Shown here piece by piece: positions 16,028-24,773 of a DNA stretch of 46,717 bases (positions are counted from its first letter, which is position 1; the number at the start of each line of letters is the position of its first letter). This stretch comes from Gammaproteobacteria bacterium. GTDB taxonomy: Bacteria; Pseudomonadota; Gammaproteobacteria; GCA-001735895. The notes beneath the pieces are model-generated. The model was not told the DNA's origin. It ran no database searches and saw only the letters and a list, made by a program, of their open reading frames with translations. The stretch spans positions 1 to 46,717 of the forward strand of contig JAOTYD010000026.1 in assembly GCA_029862005.1 (NCBI GenBank). The letters run 5' to 3'. Made by a program: the position numbers and the translations under genes.

Positions 16028-16888
16028 ATGCTGACACGACTAATTTCCACAACTTTGCTTGCGCTCTGGACAACCGTGGCGTTCGCCGCGGAGGTCAGGT
16101 TGACATTCGTCGGCGCCAGTACAGCGCAACTCGAAAATCCCCATGATCTCAAGTTGACACCCGATGGCAGATATTTATATGTCTCCGATGTCGGCAACGA
16201 TCGAGTCGCGATGCTAGATCCGGAGTCGCTCGAACTACTCGGTGAGTTCGGCTCTGACCACCAGTCGGGTACACATGACATCGATTTCGACCACCTGGGA
16301 AGAGCTTTTGTCGCCGATACACACAACAATCGGGTCACGATATACGAAATCGAAGGTACCAGCGCGAAACTCGTCGGCGAACTCGGCGAGCGCGTGCGGG
16401 GACCGGAGGGCGTGCTGGTCCATCCGAACGGTCGTGTTTACGTGGCCGGGGCCTGGTCGGGAAATGTTGTCGCTTATCTTGATGGGAAAGTTATCGGTGA
16501 ACTCACGGGCCTCTCGTCGCCGCATGACCTGGAACTCGGCAAGGGCGGCGATATCTGGCTGGCCGAAGCCGGTAAAAGCCGCATGTTATTGCTAACTCCC
16601 GACCTCGAGATCAAGACCGAACTTGCTCGCAACGAGTATGATTTTAACGGGGTGCGTTACCTGGACCTGACTGCGGACGGCACCATCATCGCCGCAGACA
16701 AGAACAATCATGTCGTCAAGTTTATTGCCGCGGATGGTAAGTTGCTACTGGTGCTTGGTGACGGTCGGCCAGGAAAAGGCGCAGGTCGTTTTACGACGCC
16801 CGAAGGAGTCGAGGTACGTGGCTCTGAATTGTGGCTATCCGATTCGGGCAATGACCGTGTCGTCAAGTACAAGCTCGACCTGGAGTAG
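16028..16888 (+). CDS. Exported six-bladed beta-propeller (NHL-repeat-like) protein
   Basis: The start at 16028 is preferred because it gives a signal peptide (MLTRLISTTLLALWTTVAFA, cleavage before AEV); the frame is open further upstream, but that part looks non-coding. The mature part has repeated blades of the form PHDLKLTPDGRYLYVSDVGN, GTHDIDFDHLGRAFVADTHN, GPEGVLVHPNGRVYVAGAWS, SPHDLELGKGGDIWLAEAGK and TPEGVEVRGSELWLSDSGND. This NHL/SMP-30-like propeller is about 265 residues, enough for six blades. Relatives bind ligands or act as periplasmic lyases and scaffolds. No active site can be assigned. Confidence 0.85.
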   Translation: MLTRLISTTLLALWTTVAFAAEVRLTFVGASTAQLENPHDLKLTPDGRYLYVSDVGNDRVAMLDPESLELLGEFGSDHQSGTHDIDFDHLGRAFVADTHNNRVTIYEIEGTSAKLVGELGERVRGPEGVLVHPNGRVYVAGAWSGNVVAYLDGKVIGELTGLSSPHDLELGKGGDIWLAEAGKSRMLLLTPDLEIKTELARNEYDFNGVRYLDLTADGTIIAADKNNHVVKFIAADGKLLLVLGDGRPGKGAGRFTTPEGVEVRGSELWLSDSGNDRVVKYKLDLE

Positions 16889-17330
16889 GCCCAATGTGGC
16901 TCAAAACTGCCATCGGCGTGCTCGCGCCTGTCTAGATTAAGAGCTGTGCCTGCCGCGAGATGGACCATGCCCCAATTCTCCGGAAAACTGGTCTAGGCAC
17001 GGGGTTGTGAAAATACCGGTATCAAAAGTACCGCTGCGCGTATTTCATGGCGATAGCGGGGACTGCAAAACGCCACCGTAATTTGACAATTTTGTACAGT
17101 TTTTGACATTAATGGCAAGTTTGACAAGCCTGAAATTAAAGAATTGTCCATGCCCGGCCGATACCAGACGCACAGCTTACTGAAATTGAAAGTTACCTGA
17201 TTTCTGCTATACATATTAATCTGGCCAACTGATTGCTATTGGCTTGAATATTGCAGAAACATAACAACAAGTAAGTCATAATAAATATCGTAACCATCGA
17301 GGCATCACCTAATTTTTAAAGAGGTGACGC
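16889..17330. promoter_or_regulatory. Intergenic region and leader of the HtrA-like protease
   Basis: No gene is supported here. The second half is AT-rich and probably carries the promoter of the protease gene. The end of the leader holds the SD-sequestering hairpin described at 17305-17327. Confidence 0.4.
17305..17327 (+). promoter_or_regulatory. Stem-loop that pairs the Shine-Dalgarno of the HtrA-like gene (possible RNA thermometer)
   Basis: TCACCT (17305-17310) is complementary to AGGTGA (17322-17327), which includes the ribosome-binding site just before ATG 17331. The 11-base loop AATTTTTAAAG is AT-only except one G. Outside the stem, GC and GC can add two pairs across an A-C mismatch. 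A short, weak helix that hides a Shine-Dalgarno is the design of bacterial RNA thermometers, and the downstream gene is a heat-shock-type protease. Function is inferred. Confidence 0.4.
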
Positions 17331-18881
17331 ATGAAAATGAAGAGCACGATATTGTGGCGATTTGCCGTGCTGGGATTATTTATAAGCATGGTACCGCTCG
17401 GTATCTACGCACTCGAGAAGCACGACAAAGTCGATACCGACAAGATGCTCGATGTTTCTGTGTCAATTCGCACCATGTCCCACGTGACCGTCGACAAGTT
17501 TGGCGACTCGGTCTGGGACGTCAGTAACGGTTCCGGATTCCTGGTTTCATCCAGAACCTGCGAGGTCTGGACCAATCATCACGTTATTGCCGACGCTGCA
17601 TTGATCGAGGTTTTCCCGAGAGGATGGGACCGCGCGCAAGGCATCCCCGCCACCGTCATTAACTCTACGCCCAGGTCGGACATTGCCATCCTGCAGCTTG
17701 ATGATTGTATTGGTGTTCCGGCGGCACGGCTTGGAGATTCTGAACTCGTCCAACCCGGTGATGAAACTTTCGCGGTTGGTAATCCGCTGGGCCGTAATCC
17801 CGACTCGATCAGTCGTGGCATCATTTCACATACACAACGTTACCGCGAAGGCACAACCCCTTACCTGCAGACCGATGCCGCGATCAATCCCGGTAATTCG
17901 GGCGGTGCCCTGTTTGATCGCAAGGGGAACGTGATCGGGATTAGCACGGCTATCGAAACCACACGTTACGGAACCAATCTCGGAGTTGGTTATGCGGTAC
18001 CGATTAATCTGGTGAAAGAGGTCGTTGCGGAACTGCGCCTGGGACCGCCGAGTTGGGGAGATGCAGGCTTCAACGGCATTGTCAGTGCGTTGACGCCGGA
18101 TGAAGCAGAGGTTTTTGACGTTCCCGGTGGTGGCGGTGCGCTGGTCGTGACCAGCACACCTGAAGAAGGCCCGAGTTCAGGTCATATACTCGCGCATGAT
18201 GTCATTTATCGCGTCGGTGATTCGAGCGTGACCGATACCGAACAGGTCGTCCGGATGATCGGGCAGCATCGCGTAGGCGAGAAGCTCGAACTGGCATTGA
18301 TCCGGAGTGGTGAACAGAAAACGGTTGTTATTACGCTCGGTGAAGGCTGGAAGGCCGACGCTACTCCGGAACCCGACAAGTACGAGGGGTACCTGGGTAT
18401 GACGCTCGAGATGTGGGATGCCGAAGAAGGTGATCGCGCAATGTTCAAGCGCCCGGTTATCACCAAGGTACACAGTATGGGACCGGCCCATAAAGCACAT
18501 ATCGCGAGCTCGCAGAAATCGATTGTTATCAACGGCCCGTATGTAATTCCCTACCTGCTCGATGTCAAAACTGTAATCGGCGTGGCCTACAAGGGAGAGT
18601 TCCATAGTGTTGAGACGGTGGATGATGTCGAGAAGTTTGCGACCGAAGCATACAAGACCGGGAATCCACTATTGCTAGAAATCGAGTTTTGGGCACGTAC
18701 CAATCCCCGCGACCACAAGACTGCGCTTGAACTTGCAAGTACCTCCTTTTATAAATTGCAGCCGCAGCGCGCGCTAGCCGACCTACCGGATTTCCCGTTT
18801 AGTGAAGTTCGCGAACGCGAAATGTCGCAGCAACAATATCGACTTAAAGAAGCGCGCGACAGAATTATTACCAAGCTTTAA
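17331..18881 (+). CDS. HtrA/DegP-like trypsin-type serine protease with PDZ region
   Basis: The 516-residue protein has an N-terminal signal or anchor (LWRFAVLGLFISMVPLGIYA), a chymotrypsin-fold protease domain with triad His84 (WTNHHVIADA), Asp117 (PRSDIAILQL) and Ser190 (INPGNSGGALFD), and a PDZ domain at about 250-345 (GALVVTSTPEEGPSSGHILA, then DVIYRVGDSSVTDTEQVVRM). A second PDZ-like or novel domain may follow at about 350-460. It probably degrades or chaperones misfolded envelope proteins. The C-terminal 150 residues are longer and less familiar than in DegP, so it is not a standard DegP/DegS. AGAGGTGA precedes the ATG. Confidence 0.92.
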   Translation: MKMKSTILWRFAVLGLFISMVPLGIYALEKHDKVDTDKMLDVSVSIRTMSHVTVDKFGDSVWDVSNGSGFLVSSRTCEVWTNHHVIADAALIEVFPRGWDRAQGIPATVINSTPRSDIAILQLDDCIGVPAARLGDSELVQPGDETFAVGNPLGRNPDSISRGIISHTQRYREGTTPYLQTDAAINPGNSGGALFDRKGNVIGISTAIETTRYGTNLGVGYAVPINLVKEVVAELRLGPPSWGDAGFNGIVSALTPDEAEVFDVPGGGGALVVTSTPEEGPSSGHILAHDVIYRVGDSSVTDTEQVVRMIGQHRVGEKLELALIRSGEQKTVVITLGEGWKADATPEPDKYEGYLGMTLEMWDAEEGDRAMFKRPVITKVHSMGPAHKAHIASSQKSIVINGPYVIPYLLDVKTVIGVAYKGEFHSVETVDDVEKFATEAYKTGNPLLLEIEFWARTNPRDHKTALELASTSFYKLQPQRALADLPDFPFSEVREREMSQQQYRLKEARDRIITKL

Positions 18882-18883
18882 AG

Positions 18884-20413
18884 TTAGGTAGCGGGCGCGC
18901 CACCCTCGTTGCTGCGTCGTTCAATAAAGGCTTCCAATTCGTCACGGCGTGCCTGGTCCAGCGCCGGTGCATCAAATTCCTGCAGGATTTGCTTCCAGAT
19001 ACCGTTCGCACGCTGCGTCGCGGTCCTGGCACCGCTATCGGTCCACTGGCCGAAATTGCTCCAGTCTGATACCAGTGGCTCGTAAAATGCGGTTTGATAG
19101 CGATCCATGGTGTGCTGGCAACCGAAAAAATGACCGCCAGGTTCGACACTGGCAATCGCCTCGTAGGCGAGTTCCTCAGGATCGCTGTTAAGTGGCTCGA
19201 AAATCTCCGCGAAGATTTGCAGCATTTCGATATCGAGGATGAATTTTTCCATCGAGCCGGTGAGACCGCCTTCCAGCCAACCAGCTGCGTGCACCATCAT
19301 GTTGACACCACCGAGCACACTGCCCCAGGCCGACATCAGGTATTCATACACAGCCTGTTCATCCGGGGCATTGGACGCGGTGGCCGCGGAGCCTCGCCAC
19401 GGCAGACCGATATGCCGCGCCAACTGGCCGGCACCGAAAGCCGCCTGCACGAATTCGGGAGTGCCGAAGGCAGGAGAACCTGATTTCATATCGACATTCG
19501 AGGTAAAGGAACCGTAAATCACCGGCGCGCCGGGACTTACAGCCTGGGCCAACGTGATTCCGGCAAGTGCCTCGGCATGCTGCAGCACCAGTGCGCCGGG
19601 CATGGTCACCGGGGCCATCGCGCCGGCGAGCGTGAACGGCGTGATCACCGATACCTGGCCGGCCTTTGCAAAATCGATAATGCCCTGGCACATCGGCACG
19701 TCGAGTTGCCGAGGTGAATTTGTGTTGATTACGGTGTAGCACCAGGGTTTTGCCTCGAATTCCGACTCGTTGAGACCATAGGCGATACGGGTCATCGCAA
19801 ACGCATCTTCAACCTGGGCCGAGCCCCTTGCAAAAATAAAAAAAGGTTTGCGGCTCAGACTGAGCTGGCTTTCAGTGACCCGGAAATGGCGCAGGTGCAC
19901 CGGGATATCCTGTGACTCGACGTTGGGTGATTGCAGGTGCATCACGTCGAAGTGCTCGCTTAGCTTGATGATGTTACGTGTATCCTCGAGGGTTGCCGGG
20001 CGCTTGCCACGATCGAGATCGGAAATATGTGGTGCGCCACCAACTGAAACGAAACTAATATTATCTCCACCCATGATGACGTCGAACTCGGGCGTCCTGC
20101 CATGTAACACGAACTCACCCGGTGCCGATTCCAGGGCCGCGGCGACCAGCGCGCGGTCAATCTTTACCATTTGTGAATCCGCGTCGACGCTGGCACCGGC
20201 CTGTTTGAAATACTGCCGTGCTGCGTCGTTTAGTACCTTGATGCCGAGTTCCTCTATAACACGCAATGCCGTATCGTGGATCGCTTCGAGCCGATCGTTG
20301 CTAAAGGCCGGTTGCTTGAGCAGGGGATTTTTTAAATTGCGGTAATTAACCTTGCGCTGATGCGAGGTGTCGGCCACGCCATGATGCCGCCGCCCCTTGG
20401 GTCTTCTGCTCAT
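18884..20413 (-). CDS. MttB-family (trimethylamine/betaine:corrinoid) methyltransferase, non-pyrrolysine type
   Basis: The 509-residue TIM-barrel protein is typical of the MttB superfamily: NDRLEAIHDTALRVIEELGI, VSVGGAPHISDLDRGKRPAT, AMAPVTMPGALVLQHAEALA, GAPVIYGSFTSNVDMKSGSP and the C-terminal EPGGHFFGCQHTMDRYQTAF. The frame has no internal TAG, so it lacks the pyrrolysine of true trimethylamine methyltransferase. Non-Pyl members move methyl groups from betaines (glycine betaine, proline betaine, carnitine) to a corrinoid protein. No corrinoid protein or RamA-like activase is present in the window, which is odd. It is co-transcribed with the TetR gene (ATGA overlap). Confidence 0.9.
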   Translation of the reverse strand: MSRRPKGRRHHGVADTSHQRKVNYRNLKNPLLKQPAFSNDRLEAIHDTALRVIEELGIKVLNDAARQYFKQAGASVDADSQMVKIDRALVAAALESAPGEFVLHGRTPEFDVIMGGDNISFVSVGGAPHISDLDRGKRPATLEDTRNIIKLSEHFDVMHLQSPNVESQDIPVHLRHFRVTESQLSLSRKPFFIFARGSAQVEDAFAMTRIAYGLNESEFEAKPWCYTVINTNSPRQLDVPMCQGIIDFAKAGQVSVITPFTLAGAMAPVTMPGALVLQHAEALAGITLAQAVSPGAPVIYGSFTSNVDMKSGSPAFGTPEFVQAAFGAGQLARHIGLPWRGSAATASNAPDEQAVYEYLMSAWGSVLGGVNMMVHAAGWLEGGLTGSMEKFILDIEMLQIFAEIFEPLNSDPEELAYEAIASVEPGGHFFGCQHTMDRYQTAFYEPLVSDWSNFGQWTDSGARTATQRANGIWKQILQEFDAPALDQARRDELEAFIERRSNEGGAPAT

Positions 20414-21081
20414 GGTAATTTGTCTCCGTAGGTCTCGAGAATGTAGTTACGAAAGTTTTCAGTATCCGACGCTTTGAGTTGCTGGCCGGTAAAACAAACG
20501 AAATAGGCTTCGGTATAAGCCAGCCTTGTTGCCAGGGTTTCCTTTACCTCGAGTGCGTAAAATCCGATCTGGGAAAAGTAGAGTACGCGTGCGCGAATCA
20601 GGGCCTCTGGCATTGCATAACCAAAGCGGATGAAAAATTCACGTAGTGATGCGATTCGAGCTTCATCCTCGATATCCACCATGCTGCGGACGGTATCTGA
20701 ACGCCGGGCCCATTCCCGTAACGCGAGGTCGAGTCTCGGATCGAACAGAGTGGCATCGATGCAGGTTTCAAAGAAACGAAAGATGCCCTCCGCGAGGCTG
20801 GCGGCATGGGTTACCGATTCGGTAATGGCCCTGGTATTCTTGTCCTTCCAGTAGCTCACAAGCGCATCGATCAGATCTTCCCGGTTCTCGAAATGCCAGT
20901 AAAAGCTACCGCGGGTTACGCCTAGGTCCTCGGCCAGTCGCGTGATGCGAACCGCATCGATTCCTTCTGCCACGAAAATATCGAGTGCTGTCAGCAACCA
21001 GTCGACACGCTGCAACTGCTTGCGTTCCGGACTCGTGATTCCGCGATTGGCGATTTCTTCGAGCAGGCTGGCGTCGGACAT
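20410..21081 (-). CDS. TetR/AcrR family regulator of the methyltransferase and oxidase genes
   Basis: About 223 residues. The N-terminal helix-turn-helix is VDWLLTALDIFVAEGIDAVR followed by RLAEDLGVTRGSFYWHFENR, a textbook TetR DNA-binding domain. The C-terminal ligand domain includes FEAKFF-free helices ending YTEAYFVCFTGQQ. The start at 21081 (MSDAS) is preferred over ATG 21093 because TATGGAATCAATA gives a Shine-Dalgarno and because the upstream ATG lies inside a palindromic operator. The gene precedes the MttB-like gene (4-base overlap) and is divergent from the cupin and oxidase. It probably represses both directions until a substrate-derived ligand binds. Confidence 0.93.
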   Translation of the reverse strand: MSDASLLEEIANRGITSPERKQLQRVDWLLTALDIFVAEGIDAVRITRLAEDLGVTRGSFYWHFENREDLIDALVSYWKDKNTRAITESVTHAASLAEGIFRFFETCIDATLFDPRLDLALREWARRSDTVRSMVDIEDEARIASLREFFIRFGYAMPEALIRARVLYFSQIGFYALEVKETLATRLAYTEAYFVCFTGQQLKASDTENFRNYILETYGDKLP

Positions 21082-21090
21082 TATTGATTC

Positions 21091-21106
21091 CATACAGTTA
21101 TGTATG
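21091..21106. promoter_or_regulatory. TetR-type operator, site 1
   Basis: CATACA (21091-21096), spacer GTTA, TGTATG (21101-21106) is a perfect inverted repeat immediately upstream of the regulator start at 21081. Its position over the regulator's own leader suits autorepression. Confidence 0.7.
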
Positions 21107-21113
21107 TTTTAAT

Positions 21114-21127
21114 ATACAGAACTGTAT
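21114..21127. promoter_or_regulatory. TetR-type operator, site 2
   Basis: ATACAG (21114-21119), spacer AA, CTGTAT (21122-21127) is an inverted repeat sharing the ATACAG core with site 1. It lies 25 bases before the cupin ATG (21153). The centre-to-centre distance between sites is about 22 bases, two DNA turns, suiting two dimers on one DNA face and control of both directions. Confidence 0.7.
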
Positions 21128-21152
21128 GTTTATTGCAATATGAGAAATCGAT

Positions 21153-21509
21153 ATGGCGAGTAAAAAAACGCCGGTGCGTTTAGAGCGTTTCGATGAGCTT
21201 GAGTTTATGCCGCGTTTCGAATACGGCGAGATGGCGGAGGTGGCAGGGATTTGCAGCGCCGACGACGGCACCGAGCTGGGAACTGGTTGGGGTAAGCTGA
21301 CTCATGCGCGCATTCCGTGGACCATCAAGTATGATGAAGTGCTGACCGTATTTGATGGCGTGCTCAAGTTGCATGCGAACGGTGAGGTGCATGAGCTCAA
21401 AGCGCGGGACTGTATCTGGTTGCCAAAAGGCACCGAATTGACCTATGAAGCCGAATCGGCGTTGATTCATTTTGCGATACATCCGTCCAACTGGCATGAA
21501 GTTGAATGA
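21153..21509 (+). CDS. EutQ-like cupin protein
   Basis: This 118-residue single-domain cupin ends in the EutQ-like pattern: HARIPWTIKYDEVLTVFDGV, LKLHANGEVHELKARDCIWL, PKGTELTYEAESALIHFAIH. In EutQ-type cupins the metal-binding His/Glu set is reduced; here only scattered His residues remain, so catalysis is doubtful. The first gene of the rightward transcript from the TetR-controlled promoter, it overlaps the flavin oxidase (ATGA) and is probably needed with it. Possible roles are binding or sensing of the oxidised product; this is inference. Confidence 0.75.
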   Translation: MASKKTPVRLERFDELEFMPRFEYGEMAEVAGICSADDGTELGTGWGKLTHARIPWTIKYDEVLTVFDGVLKLHANGEVHELKARDCIWLPKGTELTYEAESALIHFAIHPSNWHEVE

Positions 21510-22831
21510 GTATCAAACAGGTTTCTCACCTGCCGGTTAACGACAATACGAACGGATGGAGTCACATCTTGCCGCCGCGCACTCCTCATCCGGCACTGGC
21601 GGGGCCGCAAAAATTCGACTGGGTTGTTGTCGGGGCCGGTTACGCAGGCCTGGCCGCGGCGAGACGACTCGCCGAAAATCGGCCCGACGACTCGATCGCA
21701 TTGCTGGACGCCGGCGAAGTCGGGGAGAATGCCTCGGGGCGCAATTCAGGTTTCGCGATCGACCTCCCGCACGTGGTCGGCAGCTCGATGGACGAACTGG
21801 AGGGTTCGCATCGCTACATGGCACTGGCACGTGCCGCAATCACATACCACGAAACGCAGATCGGTCGCTACGGTATCGATTGCGACTGGAGCCAGCCGGG
21901 TAAATACCAGACCGCGAGCTCAGACCAGGGCGTGCGCGACATGCTCGAACCCTTCGCACGCGAACTCGAAGCACTTGAAGAGCCGTTCACCTGGATCGAA
22001 AAAGCGGATCTTGATAAGCGGCTTGGCACCACGCATTTCAAGGCCGCGGTTTACACCCCGGGCTGCCGGCTGCTGAACCCAGCGGCGCTGGTGCGCGGCC
22101 TCGCCGATAACATGCCCGCTAATGTGACGGTTTACGAGAACACCCCGGTCTTGTCCCTGGACCTTGGTACGGATGTCAAAGTCACCTCGTCTGCAGGCGC
22201 GATCGATGCAAAGCAGTTAATTCTCGGGGTTAATGCATTCGCGGAAAAGTTTGGTTTTTACCAGCGTCGCCTGCTGCCGTTTGCGGCCAATGCCAGTTTG
22301 AGCCGGCAACTGACCGCCGCCGAGCGTGAGGCTATCGGTTGTGAGGATAACTGGGGCGTAACGCCGGCCAATGCATTTGCGTCGATCACGATGCGTTTTA
22401 CCAATGATCACCGCATTCTGATCCGCAATAATATTTACTATAACCCGTCGATGCGGGAAGCCGCTTCATACCAGGCTGAAATTGCGCGCCGCCACAAAAA
22501 ACTATTCGATGAACGTTTTCCGATGCTGCCCGAGGTCAACATGGAGTACACCTGGACCGGTTTTATCTGCCTGTCGCAAAATGGTTCGCCGGGTTTTGGC
22601 CAGCTTGCGGATAACGTCTATACCTCGGTGTGTCAGAACGCGGTCGGTGTTACCAAGGGGACGGTGGGCGGCATGCTGGCTGCCGATATGGCCTGCGGGG
22701 TCGACAACGAACTGATTGGTTACATGCAAAGCCTGGGTGAACCCAACTTGCTGCCGATACGTCCTTTTCTCGGTATCGGGGTCAGGGCTCGTTTGGCCTG
22801 GGAATTGTGGAAGGCCCGCAAAGAGGTCTAG
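21506..22831 (+). CDS. FAD-dependent oxidoreductase, DAO family (amine/N-methyl amino acid oxidase-like)
   Basis: The 441-residue flavoprotein has the N-terminal dinucleotide motif WVVVGAGYAGLAAARRLAEN, the acidic beta2 end ALLDAGEVGENASGRNSGFA, and the C-terminal TWTGFICLSQNGSPGFGQL. It resembles gamma-glutamylputrescine oxidase and sarcosine/dimethylglycine oxidase-type enzymes that oxidise a C-N bond to an imine. Being coupled to the cupin and divergent from an MttB-like methyltransferase, it may take an N-methylated amine after one methyl group has been removed. The last codons overlap the end of the convergent PhyH gene by four bases. Confidence 0.9.
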   Translation: MSIKQVSHLPVNDNTNGWSHILPPRTPHPALAGPQKFDWVVVGAGYAGLAAARRLAENRPDDSIALLDAGEVGENASGRNSGFAIDLPHVVGSSMDELEGSHRYMALARAAITYHETQIGRYGIDCDWSQPGKYQTASSDQGVRDMLEPFARELEALEEPFTWIEKADLDKRLGTTHFKAAVYTPGCRLLNPAALVRGLADNMPANVTVYENTPVLSLDLGTDVKVTSSAGAIDAKQLILGVNAFAEKFGFYQRRLLPFAANASLSRQLTAAEREAIGCEDNWGVTPANAFASITMRFTNDHRILIRNNIYYNPSMREAASYQAEIARRHKKLFDERFPMLPEVNMEYTWTGFICLSQNGSPGFGQLADNVYTSVCQNAVGVTKGTVGGMLAADMACGVDNELIGYMQSLGEPNLLPIRPFLGIGVRARLAWELWKARKEV

Positions 22832-23727
22832 TGATCTTCACGCCACAATATGGGAAACCAGTCGGCCCGCATCTTGTCGCCGTGCTGCATTCCATGATCG
22901 ACATAGGGTGGCGAAATCTCACCCGGACGTTCGCAGTAGGTAACGTCGTCACCCAGCCAGCGCGTTGAAAACGCGCGGCGCCTGTCCTTGACGACGGTAT
23001 CACCAGTCCCGTGCAGGGTGCGAAAATCGAACACGATGGCATCGCCCGGCGCGAGCGACCAGGCGGCGATATCATACTGTTCCCGGTGCGCATCGATGTC
23101 CGGCACCGGCTCAAGCTTTTCACCGGGTTGATCATCGTTGAACGCGCTACCGTCTTCAAATACGCGTGGGTAAAACAGCTGCTTCCATCGATGTGATCCC
23201 CTGACGAACCGCACCGCCACGTCGGCATCGGCATGGTCCAGTGACACGTAAACACTCGCCGTTTTGCATCCATCGATGCAGTAATAGGGCAGATCCTGGT
23301 GCCACGGGGTGGCGCGTTGCGTACCTGCGGCCTTCATGAACGCATGATCGTGAAAGAACTGTGCATATTGGGTGTCCATGAACTGGCCCGCGATCGACGC
23401 AGCGCAAGAGTGCGCAATGTAATCGAGGTATTCTGGGATTAGTTGCCAGTTGCAATAGCTGTCAAAAAATCGGCCGGGTTCCCCAGCGGGGTTGCTTTCG
23501 CAGGGAAAGGCAAACTGCTGTGGATTGTCGAGGTTGCGCTGCAGCCCTTTGCACAGCGTCTCAACCCATTCGGTAAATACACCGTGCAGTAACACAACCC
23601 CGTCCTGCCGGAAACGCTCGATATCATCCGCTTCGGCGGTGAAGGCGGTTTGGCCCCCGGTATCAACCACTATCCCCGGTTTGTGCCAGTCGACCGTTGT
23701 TGCGTTGAACCCCTTGGTATCTTGCAT
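22828..23727 (-). CDS. Phytanoyl-CoA dioxygenase (PhyH) family oxygenase 1
   Basis: This 299-residue Fe(II)/2OG oxygenase has the metal pair in TPWHQDLPYYCIDGCK (H143, D145), distal His239 in DFRTLHGTGDTVV, and Arg in RRAFSTRWLGDDVTY for 2OG. It shares WLGDDVTY and PWHQD with the second PhyH at 40466, but the two are clearly diverged. Full length. Bacterial PhyH enzymes hydroxylate small acids, ectoine, betaines or secondary metabolites; the substrate is not known here. Its gene is convergent with the flavin oxidase and divergent from the DMT permease operon. Confidence 0.88.
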   Translation of the reverse strand: MQDTKGFNATTVDWHKPGIVVDTGGQTAFTAEADDIERFRQDGVVLLHGVFTEWVETLCKGLQRNLDNPQQFAFPCESNPAGEPGRFFDSYCNWQLIPEYLDYIAHSCAASIAGQFMDTQYAQFFHDHAFMKAAGTQRATPWHQDLPYYCIDGCKTASVYVSLDHADADVAVRFVRGSHRWKQLFYPRVFEDGSAFNDDQPGEKLEPVPDIDAHREQYDIAAWSLAPGDAIVFDFRTLHGTGDTVVKDRRRAFSTRWLGDDVTYCERPGEISPPYVDHGMQHGDKMRADWFPILWREDH

Positions 23728-23855
23728 GTCAGCCCCCCGCGGTCAGTTTAGACCCAAGTGCTGGCGCTGTAAATTTTGCTGCTAAACATTTGCTTTTCAA
23801 CACGGTTTGCTTCGATTACTCTCTGGCGGCGGGTTTATTCCAGGGTTAGAAACGA

Positions 23856-24773
23856 ATGTCCAAAGTGCTTGCGGCCAGGCTCGAGAAGACCAACATCAGC
23901 TATGTTCAGGGTGTCATACTGGTCCTGATGGCGGGCGTTTTCTGGTCGTCGATGGGTCTCGGCGTTCGGATGATCGAGCAGGCCAATGTCTGGCAGATCC
24001 TGTTTTTCCGTTCGATCGCGCTGTCGATATTCCTGTTTTGTATCATCAGCGTCCGGTCCGGATACAAGCCTTTTGCGGTGATCAGGAAATCCGGGATTGC
24101 CGGTATAATCGGTGGCCTCGGATTGGTGTTTGCCTTTGCCGGTGGCATCTACGCGATTCAGACCACGACGGTGGCGAACGCGATGTTCCTGTTTGCATCG
24201 GCGCCTTTTCTGGCAGCCGTTCTCGGCTGGATAATACTGCGCGAACAGGTGCGCAAGGCAACCTGGTTCGCTATGATTTTCGCATCCCTCGGTATTGCCG
24301 TCATGGTCATCGACGGGATCTCCGCCGGACAGGCGGCCGGCAACCTGACTGCCTTGCTGTCCGCGCTCGGATTCGCCGTGTTCACGATTGCGTTGCGCTG
24401 GGGCAAGCTCGAGGACATGCTGCCGGCCGTGTTCCTGGCGGGTATTTTTGCGATGATCACCGCGGCCGTGGTTTGCGAAGTGCAGGGCCACGGTTTTACG
24501 GTGCCGCGCAATGATATATTGATCGCGGTGGCGTTGGGCGTTTTCCAGGTGGGCCTCGGCCTGACCGTTTATACCCTCGGATCGCGGGTGGTACCAGCGG
24601 CTGAACTCGCGCTATTGTCGATGACTGAAGTGCTGTTGGGCCCGTTCTGGGTGTGGATTTTCCTCGGTGAAACCGCAAGTCTCTATTCGCTCGGAGGCGG
24701 CCTGATCCTGATGCTCGCGATCGCCGCTAATGCGCTCAGTGGCCTGCGTCGCAAACCGGTTCCGGTCATCTGA
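23856..24773 (+). CDS. EamA/DMT-superfamily permease
   Basis: The 305-residue protein has ten hydrophobic segments in two EamA domains. The first begins YVQGVILVLMAGVFWSSMGL; the second includes AALLSALGF-like helices and AELALLSMTEVLLGPFWVWI, the signature C-terminal helix pair. The ATG overlaps nothing upstream, but its stop overlaps the malonyl-CoA synthetase start (ATGA at 24773), so permease, synthetase and amidase form one operon. This suggests uptake, or export, of the compound handled by those two enzymes, which is inference. Confidence 0.92.
   Translation: MSKVLAARLEKTNISYVQGVILVLMAGVFWSSMGLGVRMIEQANVWQILFFRSIALSIFLFCIISVRSGYKPFAVIRKSGIAGIIGGLGLVFAFAGGIYAIQTTTVANAMFLFASAPFLAAVLGWIILREQVRKATWFAMIFASLGIAVMVIDGISAGQAAGNLTALLSALGFAVFTIALRWGKLEDMLPAVFLAGIFAMITAAVVCEVQGHGFTVPRNDILIAVALGVFQVGLGLTVYTLGSRVVPAAELALLSMTEVLLGPFWVWIFLGETASLYSLGGGLILMLAIAANALSGLRRKPVPVI

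Noticed and set aside
18884-20413. True pyrrolysine-dependent trimethylamine methyltransferase
   Set aside because: The 509-codon frame has no internal TAG and no pyrrolysine genes are seen, so the non-Pyl class is the right call.
23807-24514. ORFs of more than 200 codons on both strands overlapping the DMT permease
   Set aside because: The EamA frame shows ten membrane helices; the other translations are rich in Arg, His, Gln and Gly, with no family pattern.
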